Part shown: piece by piece, positions 27,806-38,566 of the stretch
Numbering within the stretch: position 1 is the first letter of the stretch
How the letters are laid out: every line of letters starts with the position of its first letter
Origin: Bryum argenteum
Lineage: Eukaryota; Streptophyta; Bryopsida; Bryales; Bryaceae
Reading direction: 5' to 3'
Assembly (NCBI GenBank): GCA_037043015.1
Contig: CM073327.1
Location: 5,438,727 to 5,502,726, forward strand
Length of the DNA stretch: 64,000 nt
Position numbers and translations under genes: made by a program
Notes under the pieces: model-generated
What the model saw: the letters and a program-made list of their open reading frames with translations, nothing else
Databases searched by the model: none
What the model was told of the DNA's origin: nothing

Positions 27806-29522
27806 CTAGTCGAGGGGGCTGTACCCTTCCTGGCGACGAGGGTTAGGCAAGACGGCAGTCAAGACCACAACAACGCCGAAGAGGAAGATCACGAGGCCAA
27901 TGGTGTTGACGAGCATGGCCTCGGCCGCCCACAGGCCCACAGGAGGTGAGCCCTTTTGCAGGAATGTAAGCTTCTCCAGCAACCCCAGCTCCGCTGTTGC
28001 CAGGGCCGTCACGTATGCTGCCAAACCCAAGAAGATGTGCCATGGCAACAGCTCCGCGCGCTGTGGTGCTGACACACTTTGTGTCCAGAAGGACACAAAC
28101 CCGAGCACCCACTGCAAGCAACAATGCAGAGATAGCGTCAGCTACTATGGATTCTGCTAATCCTTACGACTTATTCAATTATCATATGAGCTTTCACATC
28201 TTGTAATGAAGGAATCTGGCGGACATAAACATTGTGACCGGTTCACATACTAATATATGAGTTCCACAAATTGAAGCTTTTGTGACGAAGATTCAATTCA
28301 TGATTCCCAAGAAGTTTCTCGTTTTAGAATTGGCATTGAGGTGAGATGTCGAATGTTATGTTGTGAGATTGTACCTGGACGAAGTAGAGAAGGATGACGG
28401 CGATGCCAAACCACGAATGCAAACTATAAAAGTTCTGAATCTTGTTGTCGAGGTGGAACTTGTAGGCACACAAAACACCCACGATGGCCAACAACAACGC
28501 CACTCCTTGCAATGTCATGTGGACTGCCTTCTGGTACCGCTTGTCTCCATTCACAGTCTTGTAAGCAATAGCAGCTGCACTCCAACCCAACCAAAAAATT
28601 CAGAGAAAAAAAAAAAAAAAAAAAAAAGAGACAAAATCAAACATCAACCGAAGCTTCCCTCCAGTAAAAACAGCAATTTACTGGAGCAAAACTCTCACCT
28701 TGACTCGACAAGAAGATAAACCCTGCGAACATGAAGAGTGGGTGCAGCTGCACAATCACCACAAACATCACGTTTCAGTAGAGGACTCCAATATTGCTGG
28801 TAAGATTATTCATCTTGAGCAGAATTTCAACTTGAAAAATCGTTAAAATCGGCCAATGGAGCTGAAAGATGGTGATTTGCAGGGAAGAAAGTGAACAAAG
28901 TAAAGGACACTCTTATAAACTATGAAATTCGTGGAGACAGTGAGCGACTGAATGATAAAACATTCGGCGCAAATAGAAGTAGACCAATATGTCTTCGTGT
29001 AATATAGCTGATTGTTGAAGTACAACTGCATAATGTGCTTCCCGGTGCCCCTTCGCAACGTATGTATTCATTCAGTCACGAGAAAGAAACGAAAAACTGA
29101 AAAATTGCAAAGACAAACATCGACAAACTGAAACGGTCAGCCATTCTAGCGGAGCATGAAAAAGGAGGTATTGGTATCCAAATGTAACATTGCTAGAGAC
29201 CTCTTCTTTGGATTTCTTGCACATGAGCTGCCTCATTACTCTTCGGAGAGAGAATCAAAGTGGAAGGTACAAAAATGGTCATCTTCGTCAATCGCCAACT
29301 AAGAAACCCTTGAGTTTAAGGAACAAGAACAACGAATCTCCAGAGCTAGAAACCCTACCGACTTAGAGAAGAGCTTACATTGAAGACAGCCGCTCCAGAG
29401 AGTCCATAGCCACCACGGTAGTAGTAAGTCCACACAATGAGCAAAACAATGGCAGCTATGCCGATGATGTGCACCAACGGCGCAGTGTACTTGTACGTCA
29501 ATCCCGAATACGAAGGTGCCAT
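27806..29522 (-). CDS. Cytochrome b561 (ascorbate-dependent transmembrane electron carrier family)
   Basis: Four exons (29522-29379, 28747-28699, 28574-28375, 28111-27806) join in phase to 232 codons, all GT-AG. The start MAPSYSGLTYKY leads into a first hydrophobic segment (VHIIGIAAIVLLIVWTYYY). About six transmembrane segments follow. Conserved His residues, the usual ligands of the two haems, occur in LHPLFMFAGF, KAVHMTLQG, SLHSWFGIAV and LPWHIFLGLA. In this family electrons pass from cytosolic ascorbate across the membrane to lumenal or apoplastic acceptors such as monodehydroascorbate or ferric chelates. The length is normal for plant CYB561 proteins and no residue looks missing. The short 49-bp second exon (LHPLFMFAGFIFLSSQ) would be missed by an ORF search. 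Confidence 0.93.
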
Positions 29523-30334
29523 CGCTGCCGAAAACCAAAAAAAAAAACTGCAACAACAACAACGCTCAAAACACCTCGATCTCCAGCTCTGTAACTAAAG
29601 GGCGCTGTATCTGCGAGCGAGCTTTTCCACCCACCCACGAATGAATATCTAGAGCTTACTGATGTGCTATTTTTGCATTGAAATAATTGGGTTTTTGGCT
29701 CAGATAAAGTGAGTGGAAAATGTGAGAGGTAGTACTTTTACCGAGGAGAATCGTGTGAAGCACACTTCTGTATGGATCGGGGACACTTGTGGAATGGTCG
29801 TCGCCGTGGATTGCATGTGTGAGCACTGTTGCAACTGGAATGGTGGGTAGAAAGCTTTGACTACGAAAGCTACTCTTTTGTGTCTGTAGGATTGTTAGGG
29901 TGCTTCTGTGGAGGTTTCCTTGGGTGACGATTGTCCTCTTTCGAGTTTTGTCTTTTACATGCATCTAAGTAGAAGATTTTACATGCATCTAAGTAGAACA
30001 GAAATTCCAACCTATTTAGAGGTCGGTGTGAATAGAGTGTTTGTTCAACCTATCGTTGGATGTACATGCCCGGAGGTCATCACACCAATGACAGGACTAC
30101 TAACCCCTCTCAGGTGAATACTATGCTAGTTCCTACCAAGTCATTAGTGCCTTACAGATACCGGACTTGATGTCCTCCCAAAGGGCTTTGAGGTACCCAT
30201 ACATCGAGGTCCAAGAATCCCCACCGTAGTTGGATGGACTATGGTGGTGGTGATACATGCATCTACAATTAGTGGCTATGGAGATTTAGAGTTTTTTGGA
30301 GATTGGTGTGGTTTCTTAGAGACGTTTTGCACCG

Positions 30335-30472
30335 GGAGTCAAGTCATCCATGGGGCCAAAAAGTGCAAAAATCCTCTCGACCGGATTAGTTCCTTTCTTG
30401 TGATTCAAAAAAAGGACCAATCACATTGCAAGAATTTTTGCACTCATTCGGCCCTATGTCTGACTTGACTCC
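30335..30472. repeat. Long imperfect hairpin (foldback element or small-RNA precursor)
   Basis: The left arm begins GGAGTCAAGTCATCCATGG and the right arm, read in reverse complement, begins GGAGTCAAGTCAGACATAGG. Pairing continues inwards through GTGCAAAAAT on both arms and again through GATTAGTCCTTT-like sequence near the loop. Nearly all of the 138 bases can pair, with scattered mismatches. It could be a small MITE or a transcribed small-RNA hairpin. Confidence 0.75.
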
Positions 30473-30547
30473 ACAATGTAAAGCGCCCCTTGACCTCTAA
30501 AGTCGAGTGGCCAAAAATGACTTCCAAACACACTGTGAATGCATTCT

Positions 30548-30577
30548 AAAATAAAATAAAATAAAATAAAATAAAAC
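30548..30577. repeat. (ATAAA)n microsatellite
   Basis: About six tandem copies of the pentanucleotide, immediately followed by A/C-rich sequence. Confidence 0.9.
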
Positions 30578-31541
30578 CTCCAAAAAAAATTCTTATAAAA
30601 TCAACCTATAATATATTTCCGAACATAGTTATAAGAATTCTAGCCATAGTAAAGTATGATGCTCCGAAGTTTTAATTCTTTTAGATTGGTAAGCTCATCA
30701 TGAACTGGCCAAGTGAAATCATTTTGGAGAACTTTGTTAGGTTTGTAGGAGATTAGACCAACTGGAATTTTTAGAATTTTGTTTTATTTCAATTTACTTA
30801 TGATTTCTCGAAGTAGAAATGGTCAAGTCGTTTGTCAAGTACCAAAAACCGCACCCTCTAAAGATACATCATGTATCATGGGTTCATTAAACTTTGAAGT
30901 TGAAAGCTACGTACCTCTTGCTTGGATAACTCTGGTATATGGTTATTGATCTTGAGTTGTTCTTGAGCACCATACCTTATCTTGTTGAATTCCTAAAGGA
31001 TACAAAGCCCAAGTCGGGTGTGTTGACTTTTATCAAGCTCCCAATGGCTTCATTTTAATCTTATGAAGTTGCAGTTTTTTTTAAAATTGTAGGTATTTTC
31101 CATACTTTTCCAATAGATCATTCATACTTCAAAATTTCTCAGTACTTTTTCAAATTCAAAAATCTCATTGATAAAGTTCAAAAGGACAATTAGGGCATGT
31201 TGAAATTTGCCTAAAAGTGTTGTGTATTTTAAATTGTGCTTAGAAAGGACTAGATCGCATGAACTTCAAAAATTTACCAAAGTTTGAGAATTTATTTTAT
31301 AGTTTTTTCTCTTTTCGAGTATAATAAGTACTGGGGCACAAGACACATTGTTGGATCTTTGATCTAATAGTAGTTATATGCCTTATTTATCCATGAAATC
31401 ATGAAGGTAGAGAATTGAGGAGCTAAAACTGGACACTTTACTCCATATGCACATGGGTACATTCCAAGGTGGTGGAATCCAAAAGTAGACAAGAAATTAT
31501 ACTATTGATAATCATTTATAGGGTGCCTTACAAGTAATGTA

Positions 31542-31982
31542 CCGTAGTAGGAAGGCAGGGTCGGCACTTTTGTGCCGAATAATTATTTAAAGTTCAAAAA
31601 GTAGGGGTCGGCAAACTCAAAAACAATTATTAAAAATTGGCTATTTATAGCCATCATTAATTTTTTCCGGCGGCTAACTAACTGTTTTGTTTGATTTTCG
31701 TTCATACTATTCATTGAATGCTCGATTTTCATTCATTTGCGGTTGCTCGTCAGCTGATTTTGAGGAGGTGATGAGTTGTGCATTATTTTTGTCAACGCAC
31801 AATAAGGGCTTCTTCTACAGCTGTAATTTTGAAGATTCCGACTTGTAGACTTTTTTTTTTCTTTTTCGGCTTTTCATTGAATTAATTTTTGTTGACTTCG
31901 ACAAATTACTCCATAAATTTATTTTATTTTTCGACAATTTTTTTGGGAATTATTTTTTGCCGACCCTGCCTTCCTACTACGG
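31542..31982. mobile_element. 441-bp MITE with perfect 25-bp inverted ends and TA duplication
   Basis: The left end CCGTAGTAGGAAGGCAGGGT plus CGGCA (31542-31566) is repeated exactly in inverted orientation at 31958-31982. TA flanks both sides (31540-31541 and 31983-31984). TA duplication and no coding capacity suggest a Tc1/mariner-derived MITE. The perfect ends suggest recent activity. Confidence 0.85.
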
Positions 31983-31989
31983 TATATAT

Positions 31990-32270
31990 GTAACCTTATA
32001 CGTTCTTCATGTCAAAATACTACGATTTGGATAAAGGGTAGAAATTTTGAAGATCCATAATTTCTTTATACAAAGTCCTTTTTCCACAAAGACACTTGAG
32101 TTGCGTCCCAAATCAAATGTAGTTTGTGTCATTGAAATTGAAAACCCACTTGATGAAGTATGAATAAATGGGATGCATTTTAGTAAAGACAAGTTTTATT
32201 TAAGGGTTTCCAGATATGGGGCATGTTTTACAAGTGCATGCCAATTATGTGAAATCAAATATAGATATTT
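31990..32270. repeat. Dispersed repeat, related to 40970-41222
   Basis: Both copies share the order TTGGAT-AAGGG, CATCCCAAGTCAA or its variant, AAGTATGAATAAATGG, ATGCATTTTAGT, and GGGGCATGTTTTAC, in the same orientation. Identity is moderate and the ends are not clear. Confidence 0.65.
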
Positions 32271-32529
32271 GTGAGAAGTTGAAATGGTTTCTCATCCCCC
32301 TTCTCTTCTTTTTGTAACTTTTAAAAATTTAGGCCATTTTAGCAATTCGCGGAATTTTTGGGACCATATATGCGTTGAAATTCCATATCTCGCAATTCAC
32401 TTATTGGATTGATGATCCAATAAGTAAAAATTCTATAGATGTGATTGTATGCTTAGGAACAAGGATATGAAGCGACGCAATTCAAATTTACTCTTGAAAT
32501 TGGTTTTTTTGGTAAGAAAACACTTCAAA

Positions 32530-32762
32530 CTCATTTTGCAACTAGGGGAAAACACTTTCTTTTCAATTTTGAACATTATGATCTCATAATTGGTGAGGAA
32601 TTTGAATCCAAAATTTCATACACATATACATGTACAAGTTAGGTACTAGATCCTACGGTTACATACTCGAAAATTTCTCAAAAGTTAAAAATTCGCACCT
32701 TGCAATGACCAAGGACTTTTTTGAGGCTATGTGGCCGTTCTGAGACCTTACGAAATTAGGGG
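32530..32762. mobile_element. End of a TTAA-type element, minus orientation (partial)
   Basis: Read on the minus strand from 32766 it begins TTAACCCCTAATTT. It continues through GTAGGATCTAGTACCTAACT and TTGTACATG to TGAGATCATAATGTTCAAA. The same order of words occurs on the plus strand at 44748-45000. The second terminus was not found, so this is a fragment or an element whose other end has diverged. Confidence 0.55.
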
Positions 32763-33368
32763 TTAAGTCTGGCACCAGGTTCAGGGTTTTAAATTTGGGT
32801 TTATCTAAACCCCAACCCTAAAACCGTTGCCTTGGTGAGTCCATGATTCTTTCATCATCCTACTCAAGTTAGGACCTTTCTTTGGTTTTTATATCTTTGT
32901 CTACATCTTGGATTTTTGCATATTGAGTACTTTAGTACAGCTTGAGCAATTCTCGAGAAATAATTATGCTTACAGAAAGTGGGACTTGGAGTAACGGAGT
33001 TCGTCTAGGTGTGTGACTGCTGGCCTTGTGGGTGTAGCTCCCAACATTTCGTTGAGAATGTCTGGCAATTAGTCGAGCAGGTCTTTATTTTCATGCAAGA
33101 ATTCGGAGAAGAGTTCGAAGAACATCAAATAAATTGTCGAGTGCAACGGATCCAACATACGGAGTTTTTTGGTCAGCGATGGATATTTCTAATTACTTCT
33201 GTTTTTACACTTCTGGGAGTAGAATAGTTGCCGAAATTTCATGAATGTGAGCCAAAGTCGGTTAGTATCCACCTCACGTTCGGGAATGTCTACATACCGC
33301 TGGTATGTTTTGTGTGCAATGATTCACATACGCAAAAGTAAAAATTGCAAGGCAATCGAAATTCGTAC

Positions 33369-33742
33369 TTTAGTTGTAATGTATTCCTGCTTGTACATTA
33401 CCGTCAGAAGTTTGACAACTTCATACTAGCATCAATGTGTCATGCATTACATGAATGACACACACACAAGGAAAATGTGAGCAAGAGAGACTATTCCATT
33501 ATTCATGAAAGTAAAGTAGAACAGGCTTCATACATAATGTACTTGATAGATACTCAGTCACTCTGCAACTATTCTGCTCACTGATTCTTAACTGATCTCG
33601 CTTCAGTGTCGCTGGGAGAGATAATCACACACAGGACAGGAATGAAGCTATATACTCTGCATTGAGGAATAAGCAAGAAAGAGGTTCTTGCTGTGATGTC
33701 ATCCTCATACCGTATACTCAGTCGTATTCTGTACCTACAACA
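33369..33742 (-). repeat. Copia 3' LTR
   Basis: It starts (minus strand) TGTTGTAGGTACAG and ends ATTACAACTAAA. The end is set by the CGTAC duplication at 33364-33368 rather than by a CA dinucleotide. Confidence 0.9.
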
Positions 33743-35261
33743 CTCCCACTCGTGATGATGATGGAGAATCAATTGCAGTGTCTGTAAGACCAAGCAAACC
33801 CTTCATGCGTTGAAACTTGTCACGTGGCAGGGCTTTAGTAAGCACATCAGCAATTTGATCAGCAGTGTTGATGTAAGTAATTTGAAGCTCCCCATTTGCC
33901 TCAGCTTCTCGAAGTTTGTGAAACTTGACATCAATATGTTTGGTTCTGCGATGGAATTCGGGATTCTTCACCAGTCTGATGGCAGCTTGATTATCAGAAT
34001 ACAAGACAATTGGATGTGCTTGGGGGCAGCAAAGATCAGCAAGAAGGCGACGCATCCATATCACCTCTTGGGAGCACAAGTGAGCAGCAACATACTCAGC
34101 TTCGGTAGTGCTCGTCGCAGTGCAGGTTTGCTTGCGGCTTCCCCAAGCAATGGGTCCACTATTCAGGACTAATACATAGCCCGATCGAGACTTTCTATCA
34201 TCAACATCCGCAGCGTAGTCGGCATCACAGTAAGCGATAAGCTCATGGTTGAACGAAGATTGAGCGCTGTAAGTGATACGCAAACCTGAAGAGCCACGTA
34301 AGTACTTGAGAATGCGACGTAGGGCTCCAACGTGAGATACCTTTGGATGGGAGTTGAATTTGCCAGCATGACTAGTGGCATACGTGATGTCCAACCGGGT
34401 GCCTTGACTTGCAAATTGAAGACTCCCGACACAGCTGCTGTAAGGAAAATCGGTGAGAGCATCACTTTCACTTGAATGATAATCAGATGAGCTATGCGGA
34501 TCAGCAGGAACCGCGACGGAAGTCGCATCATGAAAACCATAACGCGCAAGAAGGCGCTCAACATAACGCTTCTGATCAAGTTGCATGGTTTTGGTGAAGC
34601 GATCCCTTGTCAGATGGAGTCCGACATACATTTCAGGGTGGCCTTCGGTGATGCTGAAGGCACCTTTAATCTCTCCCAAGATGTTGGTGATGCGGTGAGG
34701 ATCCACGCAACAAGCAATACCGTCGTCAACAAAAATGCATAAGATCAGTGTGGGCTTGGCGCTGCTGACATAGACACAAGAATCTGCTGATGAAGGAATC
34801 AACTGATGAGATGTGAGAAAGGCATCGAAAGTGCGATTCCACACTCGAGAGGACTGCTTTAGTCCATAAAGTGCCTTGACCAATCGACACACTTGGTGAG
34901 GGCGTTGTGCATCAATGAACCCAGGTGGCTGCTCCAAGTAAATTTCTGCATCGATTTCGCCATAAAGAAATGCAGTGCGTACATCAAACTGAACGACTTC
35001 CATGTTTTCTACTGTAGCAATAGACAGAATAGCGCGAATGGAGTCAAACTTGACGACTGGACTAAATGTCTCTGTATAATCCAATCCTTCCTTTTGGGTG
35101 AAACCTTTTGCGACCAAGCGTGCTTTATAGCGAACCACTGAACCATCCGAGCCCAACTTTAACTTGTATACCCACTTTGATCGCACTACTTTGCGTCCAG
35201 GCGGGAGGTCCTGTAACACCCACGTACCATTCGCAATGAGTGAGTCATATTCGTCTTGCAT
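33735..35261 (-). pseudogene. pol: Copia reverse transcriptase and RNase H
   Basis: This open block of 508 codons begins MQDEYDSLIANGTW, the usual N-terminal part of copia RT. Visible motifs are VRSKWVYKLK, KARLVAKGFTQ, the QFDVRTAFLYG block, and FVDDG in place of the usual YVDD. The RNase H part has YCDADYA, ATSTTEAEYVA, YSDNQAAI and RRTKHIDVKFH. The block itself is intact, but an in-frame stop at 35292-35294 separates it from the upstream connecting region (35292-35744), so the polyprotein cannot be made without readthrough. Its stop codon lies inside the 3' LTR. Confidence 0.9.
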
Positions 35262-35792
35262 AGCTACAAGCCATGCGGTAGAATCAGTCGACTAAAGAGC
35301 CTCATCGAGTGTCGCAGGTTCTGGTAATACGCAAGGCATTGTCGTAGCTGCATTGCAAGTGTAACTGCCTTTCAAGACAGGAGTAACCCACTCTCCAAAA
35401 CGCTCCGGAGGATGTCGATCACGTCCGTCACGGCCAGTTGGTATGATCAGAGGGTTGGTTTCAAACGTGGAATCACTGCTTGGTAAGGTGCTGGTAGTTG
35501 TATTAATATCATTCCATGATGCAAAGCTATGTTGACCGTGATCACCGGTAACTTGGTCGTCATCAGAGGCAATGCTGCATGGCTCAATTTCAGCTAGTGG
35601 TGACGTTATGACCTCGGTACTTTCGGGAATCTCATGCAGAAGGAGATTGACGTCAATTTCTCCCACTGGTGCGCCACCATGTGGAGCTGGAGAATCATGA
35701 AGCAGATCAAGAGATGTGATTGGCATGATATCTAGGCATGACACATGCGTAACTGACTCTACAATAGATTTGGAACTACTATCAAGACTGAG

Positions 35793-36498
35793 CTAATCAA
35801 ATACGACGTGGCAACTCTCAATAATTCGTCTTGATTCGTTGTCCCACAGACGGTAGGCCTTGCTCGTCTCACTATATCCCATCAGAATACACTTCTTGCT
35901 CTTACGGTCCAGTTTGGATCGTAGTTGTATAGAAACATGTACATATGCATCAGCTCCAAAAACCCTCACGTGAGCAACTGAAGGTTTCACATTGTACCAG
36001 ACTTGATACGGTGTTAACGAATCAAGCATTCGAGTACCTGTTCGATTCAATAAGTACACAGCTGTGTGCACAGCTTCCCCCCAAAACTTGGGATGCACGT
36101 CACTCGACCAAATCATGCTTCTGGTTGCTTCAAGAATGGTACGATTATCCCGCTCAGCTACTCCATTTTGTTCAGGTGAGTATGGAACGGTGGTTTCATG
36201 ATGAATATTCTTGCGTAACAAGAACTCCTGGAACAAGTGATTGGTGAACTCCGTACCATTGTCAGAGCGTAAGGTCTTCACGATCTGATTGGTCACGCTC
36301 CAACTTTGCACAAAAACGTTGCATGCACTCAAGAGCCGCAGTTTTAACTTTGATGCAGTAGATGACCCGAAAACCAGAGTGATCATCTTTAAACAATGCA
36401 AAATACTTCGCACCTCCAATTGTAGCAGTATTGATCGGTCCACACAAATCACAGTGCACCAAACTACCAATTGATTATGTTTTCTGTCGATGTTCTTT
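35793..36498 (-). pseudogene. pol: Copia integrase (frame-shifted)
   Basis: The catalytic core is split between frames. The first part (36262-36462) contains MVHCDLCGPI and KDDHSGFRV. The second contains LRSDNGTEF and PYSPEQNGVAERDNRTI, which carries the catalytic Glu. The C-terminal end includes VWYNVKPSVAHVRVFGADAY and GYSETSKAYRLWD. At least one frameshift divides the core, and an in-frame stop near 35793 ends it. Confidence 0.88.
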
Positions 36499-38048
36499 CT
36501 AGGGAAAGACAGATCGGTGGCTCTTACCGTAAGCACATCCCGCACAAAAAGATGCACTATTCTCAGTGATCACAAGGCCATCAACCATTTTCTTCTTTTC
36601 CATGTGTTGGATCATTTGATGATGTAAATGGCCCAATCTCTTGTGCCAGATATCAAGACTTTGTTTGCTGTCTTTCAGAGCCGGCACTCCAATTACTGCA
36701 GCAGAGAAGGCTGCCTCGATGTAGCTTGCAGGTGGTGGAACAACGCTCATGAGTAATCGATAAACGCCATATTCTTCAACTCCCTTCATGACAATTTGTG
36801 CTCCTATTGTTAATGTACAGCCTTTCAGATGATGGAGAACCTCAATGCCGCGTTGTACACCTCGTGAAGTAGAGAAAAGATTTCGCCCAAGGTTGGAAAC
36901 ATGTACCACATCCTTGAGAATGTTCAAAGTTTCATGACCATCAATCAATGCTTTGAACATGATATCACCAATTCCTTGAGCATATAGCATCACTCCTCCA
37001 ATGCCTTCAACAAGCTGGTGTTGAGAAGAGATATCTTTGTATAGAGTGAACCACTCACGGTGTTCAGTCATGTGTTGGGAGCAACAACTATCAAGGTACC
37101 AGTTGTTGGAGTAGGCGCCTGGTGATGATGCCATGAAGGCTCGATGAATATGCTCCGTAGTGGCCGTTGGATCTGTCTTCTTGTCTTTATCATTTTTCTT
37201 CTCGTTTGTGCACTCCTTGCTCCAATGTCCTATCTCTCCACACTTAAAGCAGGTTGTGGTCTTCTTTTTCTCTGCAATTTCTCGCTTGCGTTGTTCTCGT
37301 TCTTCTGGTGTTCTTGTGGACATTCTTTGCTTGAAACCGGCTGCGTAGGCTGTGACAGTCCCGAGCTTGGAAGCTGAACGAGCATCTGTATCTCGTATGC
37401 GTGACTCTTCTCGAAGAAGTCGAGTCGTCATGGCTCTCATGGTCTTTTCAGTGTCTGGAACATTGTCCCATGCAGACTGGAAAGGTGCATACGAGCTTGG
37501 TAACTGACTAAGTATTTTCGCCATCACTGTCCGTTCGGAAAATGTAGAGTCTCCAAGATTGGTCAGTTCACAAATGGTTGCTTCAATCTTGCCAAGAAGA
37601 TCGGCGATGGTATCACCACTCTCCATCGATATGTCAAAGAAGCGTTGCTGTACATGCAACACAGTCTCCTGTGATCGCTGATCATGATATTCCTTGAGTT
37701 TGTCCCAAATCGCCTTCGAACTCTTGCATGTCATGACATTGCGTAGAATCTTCTCTTCTACGGCTTGACACAAGAAACCGATTGCTTGGCTATCCTTCTT
37801 CACCCACAATGCAAGTTCCGCGGTTGCAGCTGGATCTGGCTTCGAAAACGTTCATCCACGACATCCATGATCTCTCTTCCAAGAAAGAAAGCCCGCATTT
37901 GGAAGTGCCACATGTGAAAATTCTCTCCAGAAAACATTCTGATGTTTCCCAGCATATACTCCTTCGTCTCACCCATGGTTGCAAAGCTCCAAGAGTAAAC
38001 GGGTGACAAGTCAAAGAAAGAAAGAAACGGTGTAATTCGTCTGCACAC
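36499..38048 (-). pseudogene. gag: Copia gag and protease
   Basis: The gag start lies in one frame (MLGNIRMFSGENFHMWHFQM, about 37820-37980) and continues after a frameshift near 37805 with QAIGFLCQAVEEKI. A CCHC knuckle is present (CFKCGEIGHWSKEC). The protease has WYLDSCCSQHMT, where the family normally has Asp-Ser-Gly; here the Gly is Cys. The pre-integrase zinc domain is visible (WHKRLGHLHHQ ... CAGCAYGKSHR). Confidence 0.88.
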
Positions 38049-38115
38049 TCGACGGTCTGATTGACAACAGAGAATTACTGATACTGGCTATGCACAGCTT
38101 GCTCAGAAGCATTTT

Positions 38116-38128
38116 GTGGGCCATAACC
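38116..38128 (-). other. Copia primer-binding site, half-tRNA-iMet type
   Basis: Directly inside the 5' LTR the minus strand reads GGTTATGGCCCAC. This is the complement of the anticodon arm of plant initiator tRNA-Met (GTGGGCCCATAACC) with one base missing. It does not match the usual TGGTATCAGAGC complementary to the tRNA 3' end. Drosophila copia uses the same internal half-tRNA priming. Confidence 0.8.
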
Positions 38129-38502
38129 TTTAGTTGTAATGTATTCCAGCTTGTACATTACCGCCAGAAGTTTGACAACTTCATACTAGCATCAATGTGT
38201 CATGCATTACATGAATGACACACACACAAGGAAAATGTGAGCAAGAGAGACTATTCCATTATTCATGAAAGTAAAGTAGAACAGACTTCATACATAATGT
38301 ACTTGATAGATACTCAGTCACTCTGCAACTATTCTGCTCACTGATCCTTAACTGATCTCGCTTCAGTGCCGCTGGGAGAGATAATCACACACAGGACAGG
38401 AATGAAGCTATATACTCTGCATTGAGGAATAAGCAAGAAAGAGGTTCTTGCTGTGATGTCATCCTCATACCGTATACTCAGTCGTATTCTGTACCTACAA
38501 CA
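38129..38502 (-). repeat. Copia 5' LTR
   Basis: Same length as the 3' LTR and about 98.7% identical. It contains a TATA-like GAGTATATAGC near 38415 and a TGACATCA word near 38460. It abuts the primer site at 38128 and the CGTAC duplication at 38503. Confidence 0.9.
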
Positions 38503-38566
38503 CGTACGAACCTTGTAACGGATTTTACATATTTGATAACTTTTGTATTGTCTGTTTTTATATATT

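Larger units (their letters stand above)
29523..33368. other. AT-rich spacer populated by small inverted-repeat elements
   Basis: No gene is supported. The stretch contains the cytochrome b561 promoter (first few hundred bases), a palindromic hairpin, a pentanucleotide microsatellite, a TA-flanked MITE, a diverged copy of the repeat found at 40980 and part of a TTAA-type element. Each is listed separately. Confidence 0.6.
33369..38502 (-). mobile_element. Ty1/copia LTR retrotransposon, near-complete, with disabled ORFs
   Basis: Two 374-bp LTRs enclose gag, protease, integrase, reverse transcriptase and RNase H in copia order on the minus strand. The 5-bp sequence CGTAC lies directly outside both LTRs (33364-33368 and 38503-38507), so the ends are firm. 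The LTRs differ at about five positions, roughly 1.3%. The polypurine tract is GAGTGGGAG next to 33742. The primer site follows the 5' LTR at 38128. The coding region carries at least two frameshifts and two in-frame stops (codons at 35292-35294 and near 35793). The copy is probably not autonomous. Confidence 0.95.
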
